Positions 48,175-56,857 are shown, counted from the stretch's first letter. The stretch is 64,000 nucleotides of DNA from Cupriavidus sp. D39 (GCF_026627925.1 NZ_JAPNLE010000009.1:2666001-2730000); one strand, 5' to 3'. Numbers and translations: made by a program. The notes: generated by a model from the sequence alone, not told the origin.

Positions 48175-48355
48175 GCCAAAGCCGCGTGCCATGACGACGG
48201 CTGTCTCTCCCTCTCCCCTCAGGGGGAGAGGGCCGGGGAGAGGGGTGGCTTAGCTAGGAGCCACTTCAAGCGGAGCCCTCGGTTTCGTCCAGCACGCAGG
48301 CGTAACGAGCTCCCGCCCTCTCCCCAGCCCCTCTCCCACAAGTGGGAGAGGGAGC
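48175..48355. repeat. Interspersed composite palindromic repeat, copy C
   Basis: The most complete copy in forward order: GCCATGACGACGGCTG, CCCTCTCCCC-tca-GGGGGAGAGGG (48209-48232), the 20-mer GTGGCTTAGCTAGGAGCCAC (48245-48264), CTTCAAGCGGAGCCC, CCAGCACGCAGGCGTAACGAGC, and CCCTCTCCCAC-aa-GTGGGAGAGGG (48329-48352). It lies downstream of glcF. Confidence 0.88.
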
Positions 48356-48471
48356 CAACCCGCGGCAAGATGAACCAATTGTGGTAGCCGTGATTCTCGC
48401 CCCACGGGCGGGAATCACCCAGGCGCGATGCGAAGCGAGCCGTCAAGGTTTGAATCTCCCGTTATGGGGCG

Positions 48472-48577
48472 CCTCGTCGGCAAGCCAAAAGAGCGGAAAA
48501 GAGGGACCCATGTCTGAGCATCGCCCTAAGGCGATGTGAGTTTGGCCCCCGGCCGCTCTTTTGGCTTGCCGACGAGG
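48472..48577. repeat. 25-bp perfect inverted repeat enclosing a smaller hairpin
   Basis: The arms 48472-48496 and 48553-48577 are exact reverse complements (outer ends CCTCGTCGGC / GCCGACGAGG). Between them lies CATCGCC-ctaa-GGCGATG (48519-48536). There is no ORF of significance inside. It could be a small MITE-like element or the template of a long structured RNA. Confidence 0.8.
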
Positions 48578-48609
48578 GGTCTTTCGCCGCATCCGGGTCG
48601 CCTTCTTTG

Positions 48610-48658
48610 CCTACTTTCTTGGCGAGACAAGAAAGTAGGTCGCCTCCCGCAGGGGAGG
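48610..48658. repeat. Pair of short hairpins upstream of cidA
   Basis: CCTACTTTCTTG-gcgaga-CAAGAAAGTAGG (48610-48639) is followed by CCTCCC-gcag-GGGAGG (48643-48658). The first hairpin resembles a repeat motif I recognise from other Burkholderiales intergenic regions. With repeat copy C and the 25-bp inverted repeat these fill most of the 644-base gap between glcF and cidA. Confidence 0.65.
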
Positions 48659-48783
48659 TGAAACTGCAGTTGCTTTTGACGTTAAGCCGTTGCTCTTGAC
48701 GTAGCAAACCCGCTGGAGCAAGGAGCCGCTCCGGGTTACCATGCGATGGCATCCACTCCCGCCTCTCCTCGCCCCGCACCCGC

Positions 48784-49179
48784 ATGCTCCAGACCTTCGC
48801 CATCCTGCTGGTTTTCCAATCCCTCGGGGAAGCGCTCAGCTATTCCCTGAGCCTGCCCGTGCCCGGGCCGGTGATCGGCATGATCCTGCTGTTCGGCTGG
48901 CTTACGTTCGACGACCGGCTGTTGCCGGTGATCCAGGGGACCACCTCCGAGCTGCTCAAGCACTTGTCGCTGCTGTTCGTGCCGGCCGGCGTCGGCATCA
49001 TGGTGCACGCGCACCGCATCGGCGGGGAGTGGCTGCCGATCGTGGTGGCGCTGGTGGTGTCCACCTGGCTGGCGATCGCCACCACCGCGCTGGTGGCGCG
49101 CGCGCTGATGGGCCGTGCGCGGCCGCCCGAGGATGCCGCCGCGCACGGCGCGCAAGCCGGTTCGGGAGAACAAGCATGA
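48784..49179 (+). CDS. CidA/LrgA family holin-like protein
   Basis: A 131-residue inner-membrane protein with four hydrophobic helices. CidA/LrgA proteins are linked to control of murein hydrolase activity, lysis and, in some bacteria, pyruvate or metabolite uptake. The family sequence is evident: LSLPVPGPVIGMILLFGWL, then LLKHLSLLFVPAGVGIMVH and WLPIVVALVVSTWLAI. The C-terminal 20 residues are a short polar tail. Its stop overlaps the lrgB start (ATGA), so the pair is translationally coupled. Confidence 0.93.
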   Translation: MLQTFAILLVFQSLGEALSYSLSLPVPGPVIGMILLFGWLTFDDRLLPVIQGTTSELLKHLSLLFVPAGVGIMVHAHRIGGEWLPIVVALVVSTWLAIATTALVARALMGRARPPEDAAAHGAQAGSGEQA

Positions 49180-49898
49180 CGCCGCGCCTGAACGAGATCT
49201 GGGTCTACCTGGCGGCCAGCCCGCTGCTCGGCCTGACCGCCACCTTGCTGGCCTATGTCTTCGCGTTCCGCGTCTATGAGCGCGCGCGCTTCTCGCCGCT
49301 GGCCAATCCCGTGATGATCGCGGTCGCCATCCTGGTCACCCTGCTGACGGTGACCGGCACGCCGTACAAGACCTATTTCGATGGCGCGCAGTTCGTCCAC
49401 TTCCTGCTCGGGCCGGCTACCGTCGCGCTGGCCGTGCCGCTCTACATGCAGCTGCCCAAGCTGCGCCGGCACGTGTTCCCGCTGCTGGGCGGACTGCTGG
49501 CGGGATCGCTGGTGGCGGTGGTATCGGCCGTCGGCATCGCCTGGCTGCTGGGCGCGTCGCCCGAGACCATGCGCTCGCTCGCGCCCAAGTCGGTCACCAT
49601 CCCGATCGCCATGGGCGTGGCCGAGAAGATCGGCGGCCTGCCCTCGCTGACCGCCGTGCTGGTGATGGCCACCGGCATCATCGGCGCGGTCAGCGCCACC
49701 AAGCTGCTGAACCTGCTGCGCATTTCCGACTACACCGTGCGCGGCTTCGCCACCGGCGTGGCAGCGCACGGCATTGGCACCGCGCGCGCCTTCCAGGTCA
49801 ACCAGGAGGCCGGCGCCTTCGCCGCGCTCGGCATGGGCCTGAACGGCGTGCTGACCGCCGTGATCGTGCCGATGCTGGCGGCATGGATGCCGCGCTGA
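49176..49898 (+). CDS. LrgB/CidB family protein
   Basis: A 240-residue inner-membrane partner of the preceding gene. Hallmarks are NPVMIAVAILVTLLTVTGTPYKTYFDGAQFVHFLLGPATVALAVPLY, then SLAPKSVTIPIAMGVAEKIGGLPSLTAVLVMATGIIGAV and FATGVAAHGIGTARAFQVNQEAGAFAALGMGLNG. About seven or eight hydrophobic helices are apparent. It probably forms a functional unit with the CidA/LrgA protein. It ends 79 bases before the VOC gene, on the same strand. Confidence 0.94.
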   Translation: MTPRLNEIWVYLAASPLLGLTATLLAYVFAFRVYERARFSPLANPVMIAVAILVTLLTVTGTPYKTYFDGAQFVHFLLGPATVALAVPLYMQLPKLRRHVFPLLGGLLAGSLVAVVSAVGIAWLLGASPETMRSLAPKSVTIPIAMGVAEKIGGLPSLTAVLVMATGIIGAVSATKLLNLLRISDYTVRGFATGVAAHGIGTARAFQVNQEAGAFAALGMGLNGVLTAVIVPMLAAWMPR

Positions 49899-49977
49899 TC
49901 CCTGCTGACAGGACGTTGTCAGGAGCCCCCGCGCATGATCCGTCTCTCCATCACCCCTGAGAGAAAGAGAGACCATC

Positions 49978-50343
49978 ATGAGCGGACTGATCAACTGGCT
50001 TGAAATTCCTGTCACGGACATGGCCCGTGCCATCCGATTCTACGAACAGGCCTTCGAGACCACCCTCAAGCGCGAAACCATGGCGCAGATCGACATGGCT
50101 GTGTTTGCCAACCATGAGCCTGGTGGCGCACTGGTGGCTGGCGAGGGCTACCGCCCTTCGGCCGACGGCTGCCTGCCTTACCTGCACACGCCGCAGCTCA
50201 CGGCGCTGCTGGCGCGTGTCACGGCGGCCGGCGGCAAGACCGTGTTCGGCCCGCTGCAGCTGCCTGGCGATATCGGCCATATTGCGCATATCATCGACAG
50301 CGAAGGCAATCGCGTCGGCCTGCACCAGCCGCTGGCAGGCTGA
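49978..50343 (+). CDS. VOC-family (glyoxalase/bleomycin-resistance-like) protein
   Basis: A 121-residue single VOC domain: LINWLEIPVTDMARAIRFYEQAFETTL at the N-terminus, LPYLHTPQLTALLARVTAAGGKTVFGPLQLPGDIGHIAHIIDSEGNRVGLHQP at the C-terminus, typical of small PhnB/YdfC-like enzymes. GAGAGA precedes the ATG. A YafY-type regulator gene follows by 54 bases, a pairing often seen in proteobacteria. It suggests that the regulator controls this gene; substrate unknown. Confidence 0.9.
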   Translation: MSGLINWLEIPVTDMARAIRFYEQAFETTLKRETMAQIDMAVFANHEPGGALVAGEGYRPSADGCLPYLHTPQLTALLARVTAAGGKTVFGPLQLPGDIGHIAHIIDSEGNRVGLHQPLAG

Positions 50344-50397
50344 TCGGCTACCGCAACCGCTTTACCAATACCCGCATAGCACCAAGATGAAGCCTCG

Positions 50398-51087
50398 ATG
50401 AGCCGCCGCGCTGACCGCCTTTTCCAGATCGTCCAGGTATTGCGGGGGCGCCGCCTCACCACGGCGGCGCTGCTGGCGCAGCGGCTCGGGGTGTCCGAGC
50501 GCACGGTGTACCGGGATATCCAGGCGCTGTCGCTGTCGGGCGTTCCGGTCGAGGGCGAAGCGGGCATCGGCTACCGGTTGCGGGCCGACTATGACGTCCC
50601 TCCGCTGATGTTTACCGCGATCGAAGTCGAGGCGCTGGTGGCAGGGCTGCGCCTGCTCAAGGCCTGGGGCGGCGGCGCGCTGGCCGCCGCCGCCGATCCC
50701 GCGCTGGAAAAGCTGGTGGCGGCGCTGCCGCCCGCGCGGCGTCATGCGGCGCAGCAAAGCCGCGTGTTCGCCCCCGAATTCGTCAACCTCCCGCAGGTGC
50801 GTGACGCGTTTGACGTGGTGCACGGAGCCATGAACGCGCAACGCCTGCTGCGCCTGGACTATACCGACGCGCAACAGCGCGCCACCGACCGCATCGTGCA
50901 GCCGCTAGGCCTGTTTTTCTGGGGCAATAGCTGGCTGCTGGCCGCCTGGTGCACCACGCGCACCGACTATCGCAGCTTCCGCCTGGACCGCTGCCGCGGC
51001 ATCGTCATGCTGGACGAACGCTTCCACGAAACGCCCGACCGCTCGCTCAACGGCTTCCTGCGTGCGGTGCAGCACACCAGCGGCTAG
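50398..51087 (+). CDS. YafY-type transcriptional regulator (HTH_11 and WYL domains)
   Basis: A 229-residue regulator. The N-terminal helix-turn-helix is RADRLFQIVQVLRGRRLTTAALLAQRLGVSERTVYRDIQAL, followed by GVPVEGEAGIGYRL. The WYL domain in the C-terminal half (RLDYTDAQQRATDRIVQPLGLFFWGNSWLLAAWCTTRTDYRSFRLDRC) is expected to bind a nucleic-acid or nucleotide ligand. It follows the VOC gene on the same strand and converges with the glutathione peroxidase gene. Confidence 0.93.
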   Translation: MSRRADRLFQIVQVLRGRRLTTAALLAQRLGVSERTVYRDIQALSLSGVPVEGEAGIGYRLRADYDVPPLMFTAIEVEALVAGLRLLKAWGGGALAAAADPALEKLVAALPPARRHAAQQSRVFAPEFVNLPQVRDAFDVVHGAMNAQRLLRLDYTDAQQRATDRIVQPLGLFFWGNSWLLAAWCTTRTDYRSFRLDRCRGIVMLDERFHETPDRSLNGFLRAVQHTSG

Positions 51088-51175
51088 CCGGCTGATCGGC
51101 TGATCGGCCAAGGGGCGCGCGGATAACATCGACCCCCGCTTCACGCGAGGCCGTGGGCACCTGCAGGATGCGCCT

Positions 51176-51666
51176 TTAGGCCGGCTCGGCCAGCAGCGTC
51201 TCGATGTCGCGCTTGATGTCCTCGGGCTTGGTGGTGGGCGCGTAGCGCTTGAACACCGTCCCGTTGCGGCGCAGCAGGAACTTGGTGAAGTTCCACTTGA
51301 TCACCTCCAGGCCAAGCACACCCGGCTTCTCCGAGGTCAGCCATCGATACAGCGGATGCGCGTTGTCGCCCTTGACGTCGATCTTGCCGAACATCGGGAA
51401 GGTGACGTGGAAGCGCGATTCACAGAACTGGCCGATCTGCGCTGCGTCGCCCGGCTCCTGCTTGCCGAACTGGTTGCAGGAAAACCCAGCACTTCAAGGC
51501 CACTGCCTGCATACTGTTCCTGCAGCGCCTGCAGGGCGGCATATTGGGGCGTGAAGCCGCACTCGCTGGCGGTGTTCACGATCAGCAGCACCTTGCCGCT
51601 GAATTGCGACAGCGGCACCGGCTGGCCGGCCAGGGAACTGGCTTCGAACTGGTAGACATTGCTCAT
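51176..51666 (-). CDS. Glutathione peroxidase family thiol peroxidase (apparent frameshift)
   Basis: Reduces hydroperoxides using a thiol cofactor. The N-terminal part is MSNVYQFEASSLAGQPVPLSQFSGKVLLIVNTASECGFTPQYAALQ, with the active-site Cys in ASECGFTPQ. After VLGFP the frame breaks: one G appears missing at 51479-51480, where CNQFG is expected. The coding sequence continues one frame over with the FPMFGKIDVKGDNAHPLYRWL segment, WNFTKFL and a C-terminus of the ordinary kind. Corrected length is about 163 residues, standard for the family. The IS5-family element starts 66 bases upstream of its ATG and may have replaced part of its promoter. Confidence 0.88.
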
Positions 51667-51727
51667 GACGGAATCCTCGGGTGGCACGGCGGCGCACGGC
51701 GATGCGCGTCCTGCGCCGGACAGTGTA

Positions 51728-52900
51728 CTAGGGCTACGCTGAAGAAGCCGCCGTTTTCGTCGACGGCCTGTTGCTGAATTTCGGAATGCGAGATCAGCGA
51801 CGCGATTGGTTCGATTTTCTTGCCCCGAAGGGCCTTGTAAGCGGGTCTCCCGACCCACTTTGGCCGCTCATGGACGCACCTGTGCCATGAGCCGCTCGCG
51901 GCTCATGTAGATGTTGCTCAACGCCAGTGCTGTGAAGGCGCGCGTGGCGTTCTTCGCCAGGCCGCGATAGCGCACCTTGACGAAACCCCATAGCCGCTTG
52001 ACCACCGCAAAGACGTGCTCGACCCGCGCACGTATCTTCGACTTGTTGCGGTTCTTCGAGCGTCTGGCGTCATCGACTTCACCACTGCGCCTGCGCACAC
52101 GCTGGTTGGTAAAGTCCTTCGCGTGCGGTGCCTTGCTGGCAATGAGTTCCTTCTGGCTCGCATAGGCGCTGTCGCCGTACACACGCCGCTCGGCGCCGTG
52201 CAGCAGAGCCGGCAGCGGATGCTTGTCATGCACGTTCGCAGCCGTCACTACCGCGCTGTGTGCCAGTCCCGTCTGGCTATCCACGCCGATGTGCAGCTTC
52301 ATGCCGAAGTACCACTGCTGGCCTTTCCTCGTCTGATGCATTTCGGGGTCTCGCGCCTTGTCCGCATTCTTCGTGGAACTGGGCGCCCCGATGATGGTGG
52401 CATCCACGATCGTGCCGGTGCCAACCTTCAGCCCCCGCCCTTGCAGTACTTCGCCGACCTTGGCGAACAACTGCTCGCCGAGCTTGTTGCGCTCCAGCAG
52501 CCGGCGAAACTTCAACAGCGTCGTGCCATCGGGAACGCGCTCGCGCCCCAGGTCAATCCCAACGAATCGCCGCAATGCAGTGCTGTCCAGCAGCGCCTCC
52601 TCGCACGCTTCATCCGCCAGGTTGAACCAGTGCTGCACAAAGTGCATGCGCAGCATGCGCTCCAGACCAACTGGCGGGCGACCGCCTTGACCCTTCGGAT
52701 AGTGCGGCTCGACAACCTCGCACAACTGCGTCCACGGCACGATCTGCTCCATCGTCTCAAGGAACACATCACGTTTGGTTGGCCGACGGTACTGTTCGAA
52801 TCCGGCGCCTTGATCGGCCGCCATCGCAAGGGTCTGTTGTTTCATCCGCATTTAACGATTCACCGCCCAACGGCGTTGACCTTTTTCAGCGTAGCCCTAG
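51728..52900 (-). mobile_element. IS5-family insertion sequence with CTAG target duplication
   Basis: The element spans 51732-52896 (1165 bp). Its ends are imperfect inverted repeats: GGCTACGCTGAAGAAG on the left and, read inward on the right, GGCTACGCTGAAAAAG. It is flanked on both sides by CTAG (51728-51731 and 52897-52900), a 4-bp duplication of the kind expected for the IS5 group. It encodes one intact transposase. It lies between the glutathione peroxidase gene and pilU and interrupts no coding sequence. Confidence 0.92.
51868..52851 (-). CDS. IS5-family transposase (DDE)
   Basis: A 327-residue DDE transposase that is complete and in frame. It has the IS5 N-terminal domain (KRDVFLETMEQIVPWTQLCEVVEPHYPKG, GLERMLRMHFVQHWFNLADEACEEALLDS). 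The catalytic core follows: TIVDATIIGAPSSTKNADKARDPEMHQTRKGQQWYFGMKLHIGVDSQTGL with the first Asp, VYGDSAYAS with the second, and RVEHVFAVVKRLWGF with the Glu. The protein could be active; identity to named IS elements cannot be judged without a database. Confidence 0.95.
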   Translation of the reverse strand: MRMKQQTLAMAADQGAGFEQYRRPTKRDVFLETMEQIVPWTQLCEVVEPHYPKGQGGRPPVGLERMLRMHFVQHWFNLADEACEEALLDSTALRRFVGIDLGRERVPDGTTLLKFRRLLERNKLGEQLFAKVGEVLQGRGLKVGTGTIVDATIIGAPSSTKNADKARDPEMHQTRKGQQWYFGMKLHIGVDSQTGLAHSAVVTAANVHDKHPLPALLHGAERRVYGDSAYASQKELIASKAPHAKDFTNQRVRRRSGEVDDARRSKNRNKSKIRARVEHVFAVVKRLWGFVKVRYRGLAKNATRAFTALALSNIYMSRERLMAQVRP

Positions 52901-52919
52901 GCGATGCTGCCGTGCGTGC

Positions 52920-54059
52920 TCAGATCACGTTCAGATGTTCGGTGCCGGCGCCCAGGTCGGTCTCGCGGTCCAGGGTGCCGTGCAGCTTGATCATCAGCCG
53001 CAGGTCGTTGAGCGAGTCGGCGTTGCGCAACGCGTCTTCGTAGGTGATCTTGCCGGCTTCGTACAGGTCGAACAGCGCCTGGTCGAACGACACCATGCCC
53101 TGCTCTCGCGATTTCTTGATGACTTCCTTGAGCGCGTGGATCTCGCCCTTGAAGATCAGGTCGGCCACCAGCGGCGTGCCGATCATGATCTCCACCGCCG
53201 GCACGCGGCCCTTTTGCCCCTTGCGCGGCAACAGGCGCTGCGACACCATCGCCTTCAGGTTGAGCGACAGGTCGATCAGCAACTGCTGGCGCTTTTCCTC
53301 GGGGAAGAAGTTGACCACGCGGTCGATGGCCTGGTTGGCATTGTTGGCGTGCAGGGTGGCCAGGCACAGGTGGCCCGTTTCCGCGTACTGCATCGCGTAT
53401 TCCATGGTTTCCCGATCTCGGATTTCGCCGATCAGGATCACGTCGGGCGCCTGGCGCAAGGTGTTCTTCAACGCCACGTGCCAGGAGTCGGTATCGATGC
53501 CGACCTCGCGCTGCGTGACGATGCAGTTCTGGTGCGCGTGCACGTATTCGATCGGGTCCTCGATGGTGATGATGTGCCCGTACGAATGCGCGTTGCGGTG
53601 ATCGAGCATGGCGGCGAGCGACGTCGACTTGCCCGAGCCGGTGGCGCCGGTGACGATCACCAGCCCGCGCTTTGACATCACGATGTCATGCAACGCCGGC
53701 GGCAGGTCGAGCTCTTCCACGGACGGGATGCGCGTATTGATGGTACGCACCACCATGCCCGCCTTGCCCTGCTGGATGAACGCGGAAACGCGAAAGCGCC
53801 CGGCATTGGGCACGGAGATGGCGAAGTTGCACTCGCGGCTGCCGTCGAACTCGCTCGCCTGCCGCTCGTTCATGATGGAGCGCACCAGGCCGAGCGCCTG
53901 GGCGGGATTGAGCGGCTGCTGCGAGACCGGCGTGATCTTGCCGTCGACCTTGATGGCGGGCGGAAAGTCGGCGGTGATGAACAGGTCCGAGCCGCGGTTG
54001 CCCACCATGAGCTCGAGCAGGTCGTTGATGTACTTGGCGGCGGATTCGCGATCGAGCAT
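52920..54059 (-). CDS. pilU: Type IV pilus retraction ATPase PilU
   Basis: Hexameric ATPase that assists PilT in depolymerising type IV pili. The 379-residue protein has a PAS-like N-terminal domain, Walker A GATGSGKST (residues 138-146), the Asp box ITIEDPIEYVH, Walker B VILIGEIRDRETM, and the His box TGHLCLATLHANNA. PilU is separated from PilT by its C-terminal extension (QALFDLYEAGKITYEDALRNADSLNDLRLMIKL). The ATG at 54059 begins MLDRESAAKYINDLL. It follows pilT by 34 bases, so the two form an operon. Confidence 0.95.
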   Translation of the reverse strand: MLDRESAAKYINDLLELMVGNRGSDLFITADFPPAIKVDGKITPVSQQPLNPAQALGLVRSIMNERQASEFDGSRECNFAISVPNAGRFRVSAFIQQGKAGMVVRTINTRIPSVEELDLPPALHDIVMSKRGLVIVTGATGSGKSTSLAAMLDHRNAHSYGHIITIEDPIEYVHAHQNCIVTQREVGIDTDSWHVALKNTLRQAPDVILIGEIRDRETMEYAMQYAETGHLCLATLHANNANQAIDRVVNFFPEEKRQQLLIDLSLNLKAMVSQRLLPRKGQKGRVPAVEIMIGTPLVADLIFKGEIHALKEVIKKSREQGMVSFDQALFDLYEAGKITYEDALRNADSLNDLRLMIKLHGTLDRETDLGAGTEHLNVI

Positions 54060-54093
54060 GGCGGTGTCCTGGTTCGGATGCGGCGGACTCGCC

Positions 54094-55137
54094 TCAGCCC
54101 GTGAAGGAATCGGGGTTCTTGGCGATGGCGCGCGCATCGTTGTAGTTGATGATGCCGCGCTTGATCAGGTCCGACAGGCACTGGTCCAGCGTCTGCATGC
54201 CAAGCCCGCTGCTGGTCTGCATCATCGAGTACATCTGCGCGATCTTGTTCTCGCGGATCAGGTGGCGGATCGCCGGCGTGGCAATCATGATCTCGTGCGC
54301 CGCCGTGCGGCCGTTGCCGTCGCGCGTCTTGAGCAGCGTTTGCGAGATCACCGCTTCGAGCGACTCGGACAACATGGTGCGCACCATGTCTTTTTCTTCG
54401 GGCGGGAACACGTCGACAACCCGGTCGATGGTCTTGGCCGCTGAACTGGTGTGCAGCGTGGCGAACACCAGGTGGCCGGTTTCGGCCGCGGTCAGCGCCA
54501 GGCGGATGGTTTCCAGGTCGCGCAGCTCGCCCACCAGCACCACATCGGGATCCTCGCGCAGCGCGGAGCGCAGCGCATTGGCGAAGGAATGCGTGTGCGG
54601 CCCCAGCTCGCGCTGGTTGATCAGGCTCTTCTTGGAAGTGTGCACGAACTCGATCGGATCCTCCACCGTGAGGATGTGGCCCATGTCGTGATCGTTGCGG
54701 TGGTCCACCATCGCCGCCAGCGTGGTGGATTTGCCCGAACCCGTGGGCCCGGTCACCAGCACCAGGCCGCGCGGCTTCATGCACAGGTCGGCGAACACCG
54801 CCGGCGCGCGCAGGTCTTCCAGCGTCAATACCTTGGAGGGAATGGTCCGGAACACCGCGGCGGCGCCGCGCTGCGTGTTGTAGGCATTGACCCGGAAACG
54901 CGACAGGCTGGCGATTTCGAAGGAAAAGTCGATTTCCAGCCGTTCCTCATATTGCTTGCGCTGGGTGTCGCTCATGATGTCGTACACCATGGCATGGACA
55001 TCCTTGTGGCCCATCGCGGCCACATTGATGCGGCGCATATCGCCGTGGATACGCACCATCGGCGGCATGTCTGCCGAGAGATGGAGATCGGACGCCTTGT
55101 TCTTGACGGCGAAAGCTAATAGCTGCGCGATGTCCAT
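54094..55137 (-). CDS. pilT: Type IV pilus retraction ATPase PilT
   Basis: Main motor for pilus retraction, twitching motility and DNA uptake. The 347-residue protein has Walker A GPTGSGKST (residues 130-138), the Asp box LTVEDPIEFVH, Walker B VVLVGELRDLETI, the His box TGHLVFATLHTSSA, and the PilT-specific C-terminal motif AIRHLIRE. The N-terminus DIAQLLAFAVKNKASDLHLSADMPP is typical. It is divergent from yggS and heads the pilT-pilU operon; a 64-base gap between the two start codons must hold both promoters. Confidence 0.96.
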   Translation of the reverse strand: MDIAQLLAFAVKNKASDLHLSADMPPMVRIHGDMRRINVAAMGHKDVHAMVYDIMSDTQRKQYEERLEIDFSFEIASLSRFRVNAYNTQRGAAAVFRTIPSKVLTLEDLRAPAVFADLCMKPRGLVLVTGPTGSGKSTTLAAMVDHRNDHDMGHILTVEDPIEFVHTSKKSLINQRELGPHTHSFANALRSALREDPDVVLVGELRDLETIRLALTAAETGHLVFATLHTSSAAKTIDRVVDVFPPEEKDMVRTMLSESLEAVISQTLLKTRDGNGRTAAHEIMIATPAIRHLIRENKIAQMYSMMQTSSGLGMQTLDQCLSDLIKRGIINYNDARAIAKNPDSFTG

Positions 55138-55201
55138 CTATAATGACCCCACCCTTTTTTGTCGTACTTTTTGTTGTACTTCTTGATATGTTCGCCGGAT
55201 T

Positions 55202-55930
55202 ATGTCTGTAATCGCCGCCAACTTGCAAGCCGTCAACCGGCGCGTCGCGGCAGCCGCACAACAGGCCGGGCGACCGGCCGGTGAAGTCACGCTTCTGGCG
55301 GTTTCCAAGACCTTCCCCGCTGCCGCGGTGCAGGCCGCGTTCGACGCCGGCCAGCGCGCCTTTGGCGAGAACTACGTGCAGGAAGGCGTGGACAAGATGG
55401 CACAGCTTGGCGGCTTGCGCGACCAGATCAGCTGGCACTTCATCGGCCCCCTGCAAAGCAACAAGACCCGTGCCGTGGCCGAGCAGTTCGACTGGGTCCA
55501 TGCCATCGACCGCCTGCGCATCGCCGAGCGGCTGTCGGCGCAGCGCCCCGCCGGCATGGCGCCGCTGCAAGTCTGCCTGCAGGTCAATATCAGCGGCGAA
55601 GCCAGCAAGAGCGGCGTCGCGCCAGACGAAGTGCCCGCGCTGGCACGCGCCGTGGCTGCGCTGCCCGGGCTGCGGCTGCGCGGCCTGATGGCCATTCCGG
55701 CGCCGCAGAGCGATGCGGCGGCCCAGCGCCGGCCGTTTGCCGCGCTGCGCACCCTGCTCGACACCTTGCGCGCCGCCGGGCTGGATGTGGACACCCTGTC
55801 GATGGGCATGTCCGCCGACATGGAGGCCGCCATTGCCGAGGGCGCTACCGTGGTGCGCATCGGCACCGCCATTTTCGGCGCGCGTGACTATGCCACGGCA
55901 CCCGAGGCGACACGGGCTACGCCGGGCTGA
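55202..55930 (+). CDS. YggS family PLP-homeostasis protein
   Basis: A 242-residue member of the YggS/PLPBP family, which binds pyridoxal phosphate and affects amino-acid and vitamin B6 balance without known catalysis. The PLP lysine lies in TLLAVSKTFPA, followed by AFGENYVQEGVDKM, WHFIGPLQSNKTRAVAEQFDWVHAIDRLRIAERL and the closing LSMGMSADMEAAIAEGATVVRIGTAIFG. A TATAAT hexamer lies at 55139-55144. It is followed 44 bases later by proC, a pairing conserved across proteobacteria, often next to pilT as here. Confidence 0.95.
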   Translation: MSVIAANLQAVNRRVAAAAQQAGRPAGEVTLLAVSKTFPAAAVQAAFDAGQRAFGENYVQEGVDKMAQLGGLRDQISWHFIGPLQSNKTRAVAEQFDWVHAIDRLRIAERLSAQRPAGMAPLQVCLQVNISGEASKSGVAPDEVPALARAVAALPGLRLRGLMAIPAPQSDAAAQRRPFAALRTLLDTLRAAGLDVDTLSMGMSADMEAAIAEGATVVRIGTAIFGARDYATAPEATRATPG

Positions 55931-55974
55931 ACGCCGCCCCCTTATTCCCAGACGATTCCCAGCAAGAGACCGAC

Positions 55975-56799
55975 ATGCTCAACAATCTCACCTTTGGTTT
56001 CCTCGGCGGCGGCAATATGGCCACCGCCCTGATCGGCGGCCTGATCGCCCGGGGCGTGCCGGCCACCTCGATCCGCGTGGTCGATCCGTTCGATGAAGCG
56101 CAGGCACGGCTGCGGCGCGACCTCGGGGTGCATGCGGCAGGCGCGCCCGACGCCGCCTTTGGCAAGAGCGACGTGCTGGTGCTGGCGGTCAAGCCGCAGC
56201 AGTTCCGCGAGGCAGCGGCATCGCTGCTGCCGCACCTGGGCGACAGCCTGATCGTGAGCGTGGCCGCCGGCATCCGCCTGGCCGACATGCAGCGCTGGTT
56301 CGGCGGGCGCACCCGCCTGGTGCGCGCCATGCCCAACACACCGGCGCTGGCCGGCATGGGCATGACCGGCCTGGCCGGCGTAGCCGGGCTGGCGCAGCAA
56401 GACCGCGACATCGCCCGTGCGCTGGCCGAAGCCGTGGGCAAGTGCGAGTGGGTGGAAGGCGACGCGCAGATCGACGCAGTGACCGCCATCTCCGGCAGCG
56501 GCCCGGCCTACGTCTTCTACTTCATCGAAGCCATGGAGAAAGCGGCCGTGGAACTCGGCCTGAGCGCCGCGCAAGGACGCGCGCTGGCAGTGGAAACCTT
56601 CCGCGGCGCCGCGGCCCTGGCCGCGCAGTCGGACGAGCCGGTCAGTCTGCTGCGCGAGCGCGTGACCTCCAAGGGCGGCACCACCTACGCAGCGCTCACC
56701 GCCATGCAAGCCGCCGGCATCGGCGAAGCCTTCGCCAAAGCCATGCACGCCGCGGCGGAACGCGCGACGCAAATGGGGGCGGAGTTTGGGAAGGACTGA
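55975..56799 (+). CDS. proC: Pyrroline-5-carboxylate reductase
   Basis: Last step of proline synthesis: reduces pyrroline-5-carboxylate with NAD(P)H. The 274-residue protein has the dinucleotide fold GFLGGGNMATALIGGLI at the N-terminus, VLAVKPQQF, RLVRAMPNTPALAGMGMTGL, and the substrate region ISGSGPAYVFYFIEAME. The C-terminal signature is LRERVTSKGGTTYAAL. It belongs with yggS; repeat copy D lies beyond it. Confidence 0.97.
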   Translation: MLNNLTFGFLGGGNMATALIGGLIARGVPATSIRVVDPFDEAQARLRRDLGVHAAGAPDAAFGKSDVLVLAVKPQQFREAAASLLPHLGDSLIVSVAAGIRLADMQRWFGGRTRLVRAMPNTPALAGMGMTGLAGVAGLAQQDRDIARALAEAVGKCEWVEGDAQIDAVTAISGSGPAYVFYFIEAMEKAAVELGLSAAQGRALAVETFRGAAALAAQSDEPVSLLRERVTSKGGTTYAALTAMQAAGIGEAFAKAMHAAAERATQMGAEFGKD

Positions 56800-56857
56800 G
56801 TGAAGGCTTTTCTGCCAGGGTGACCTCCCGGCGCGCTCGCCGGATGTCGACCGAAAA

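Noticed and set aside
48175..48355. Rho-independent terminators in the composite repeats
   Set aside because: Hairpins are strong but lack T-runs and recur as whole modules in several places, so they are better described as a repeat family; some termination effect is possible.
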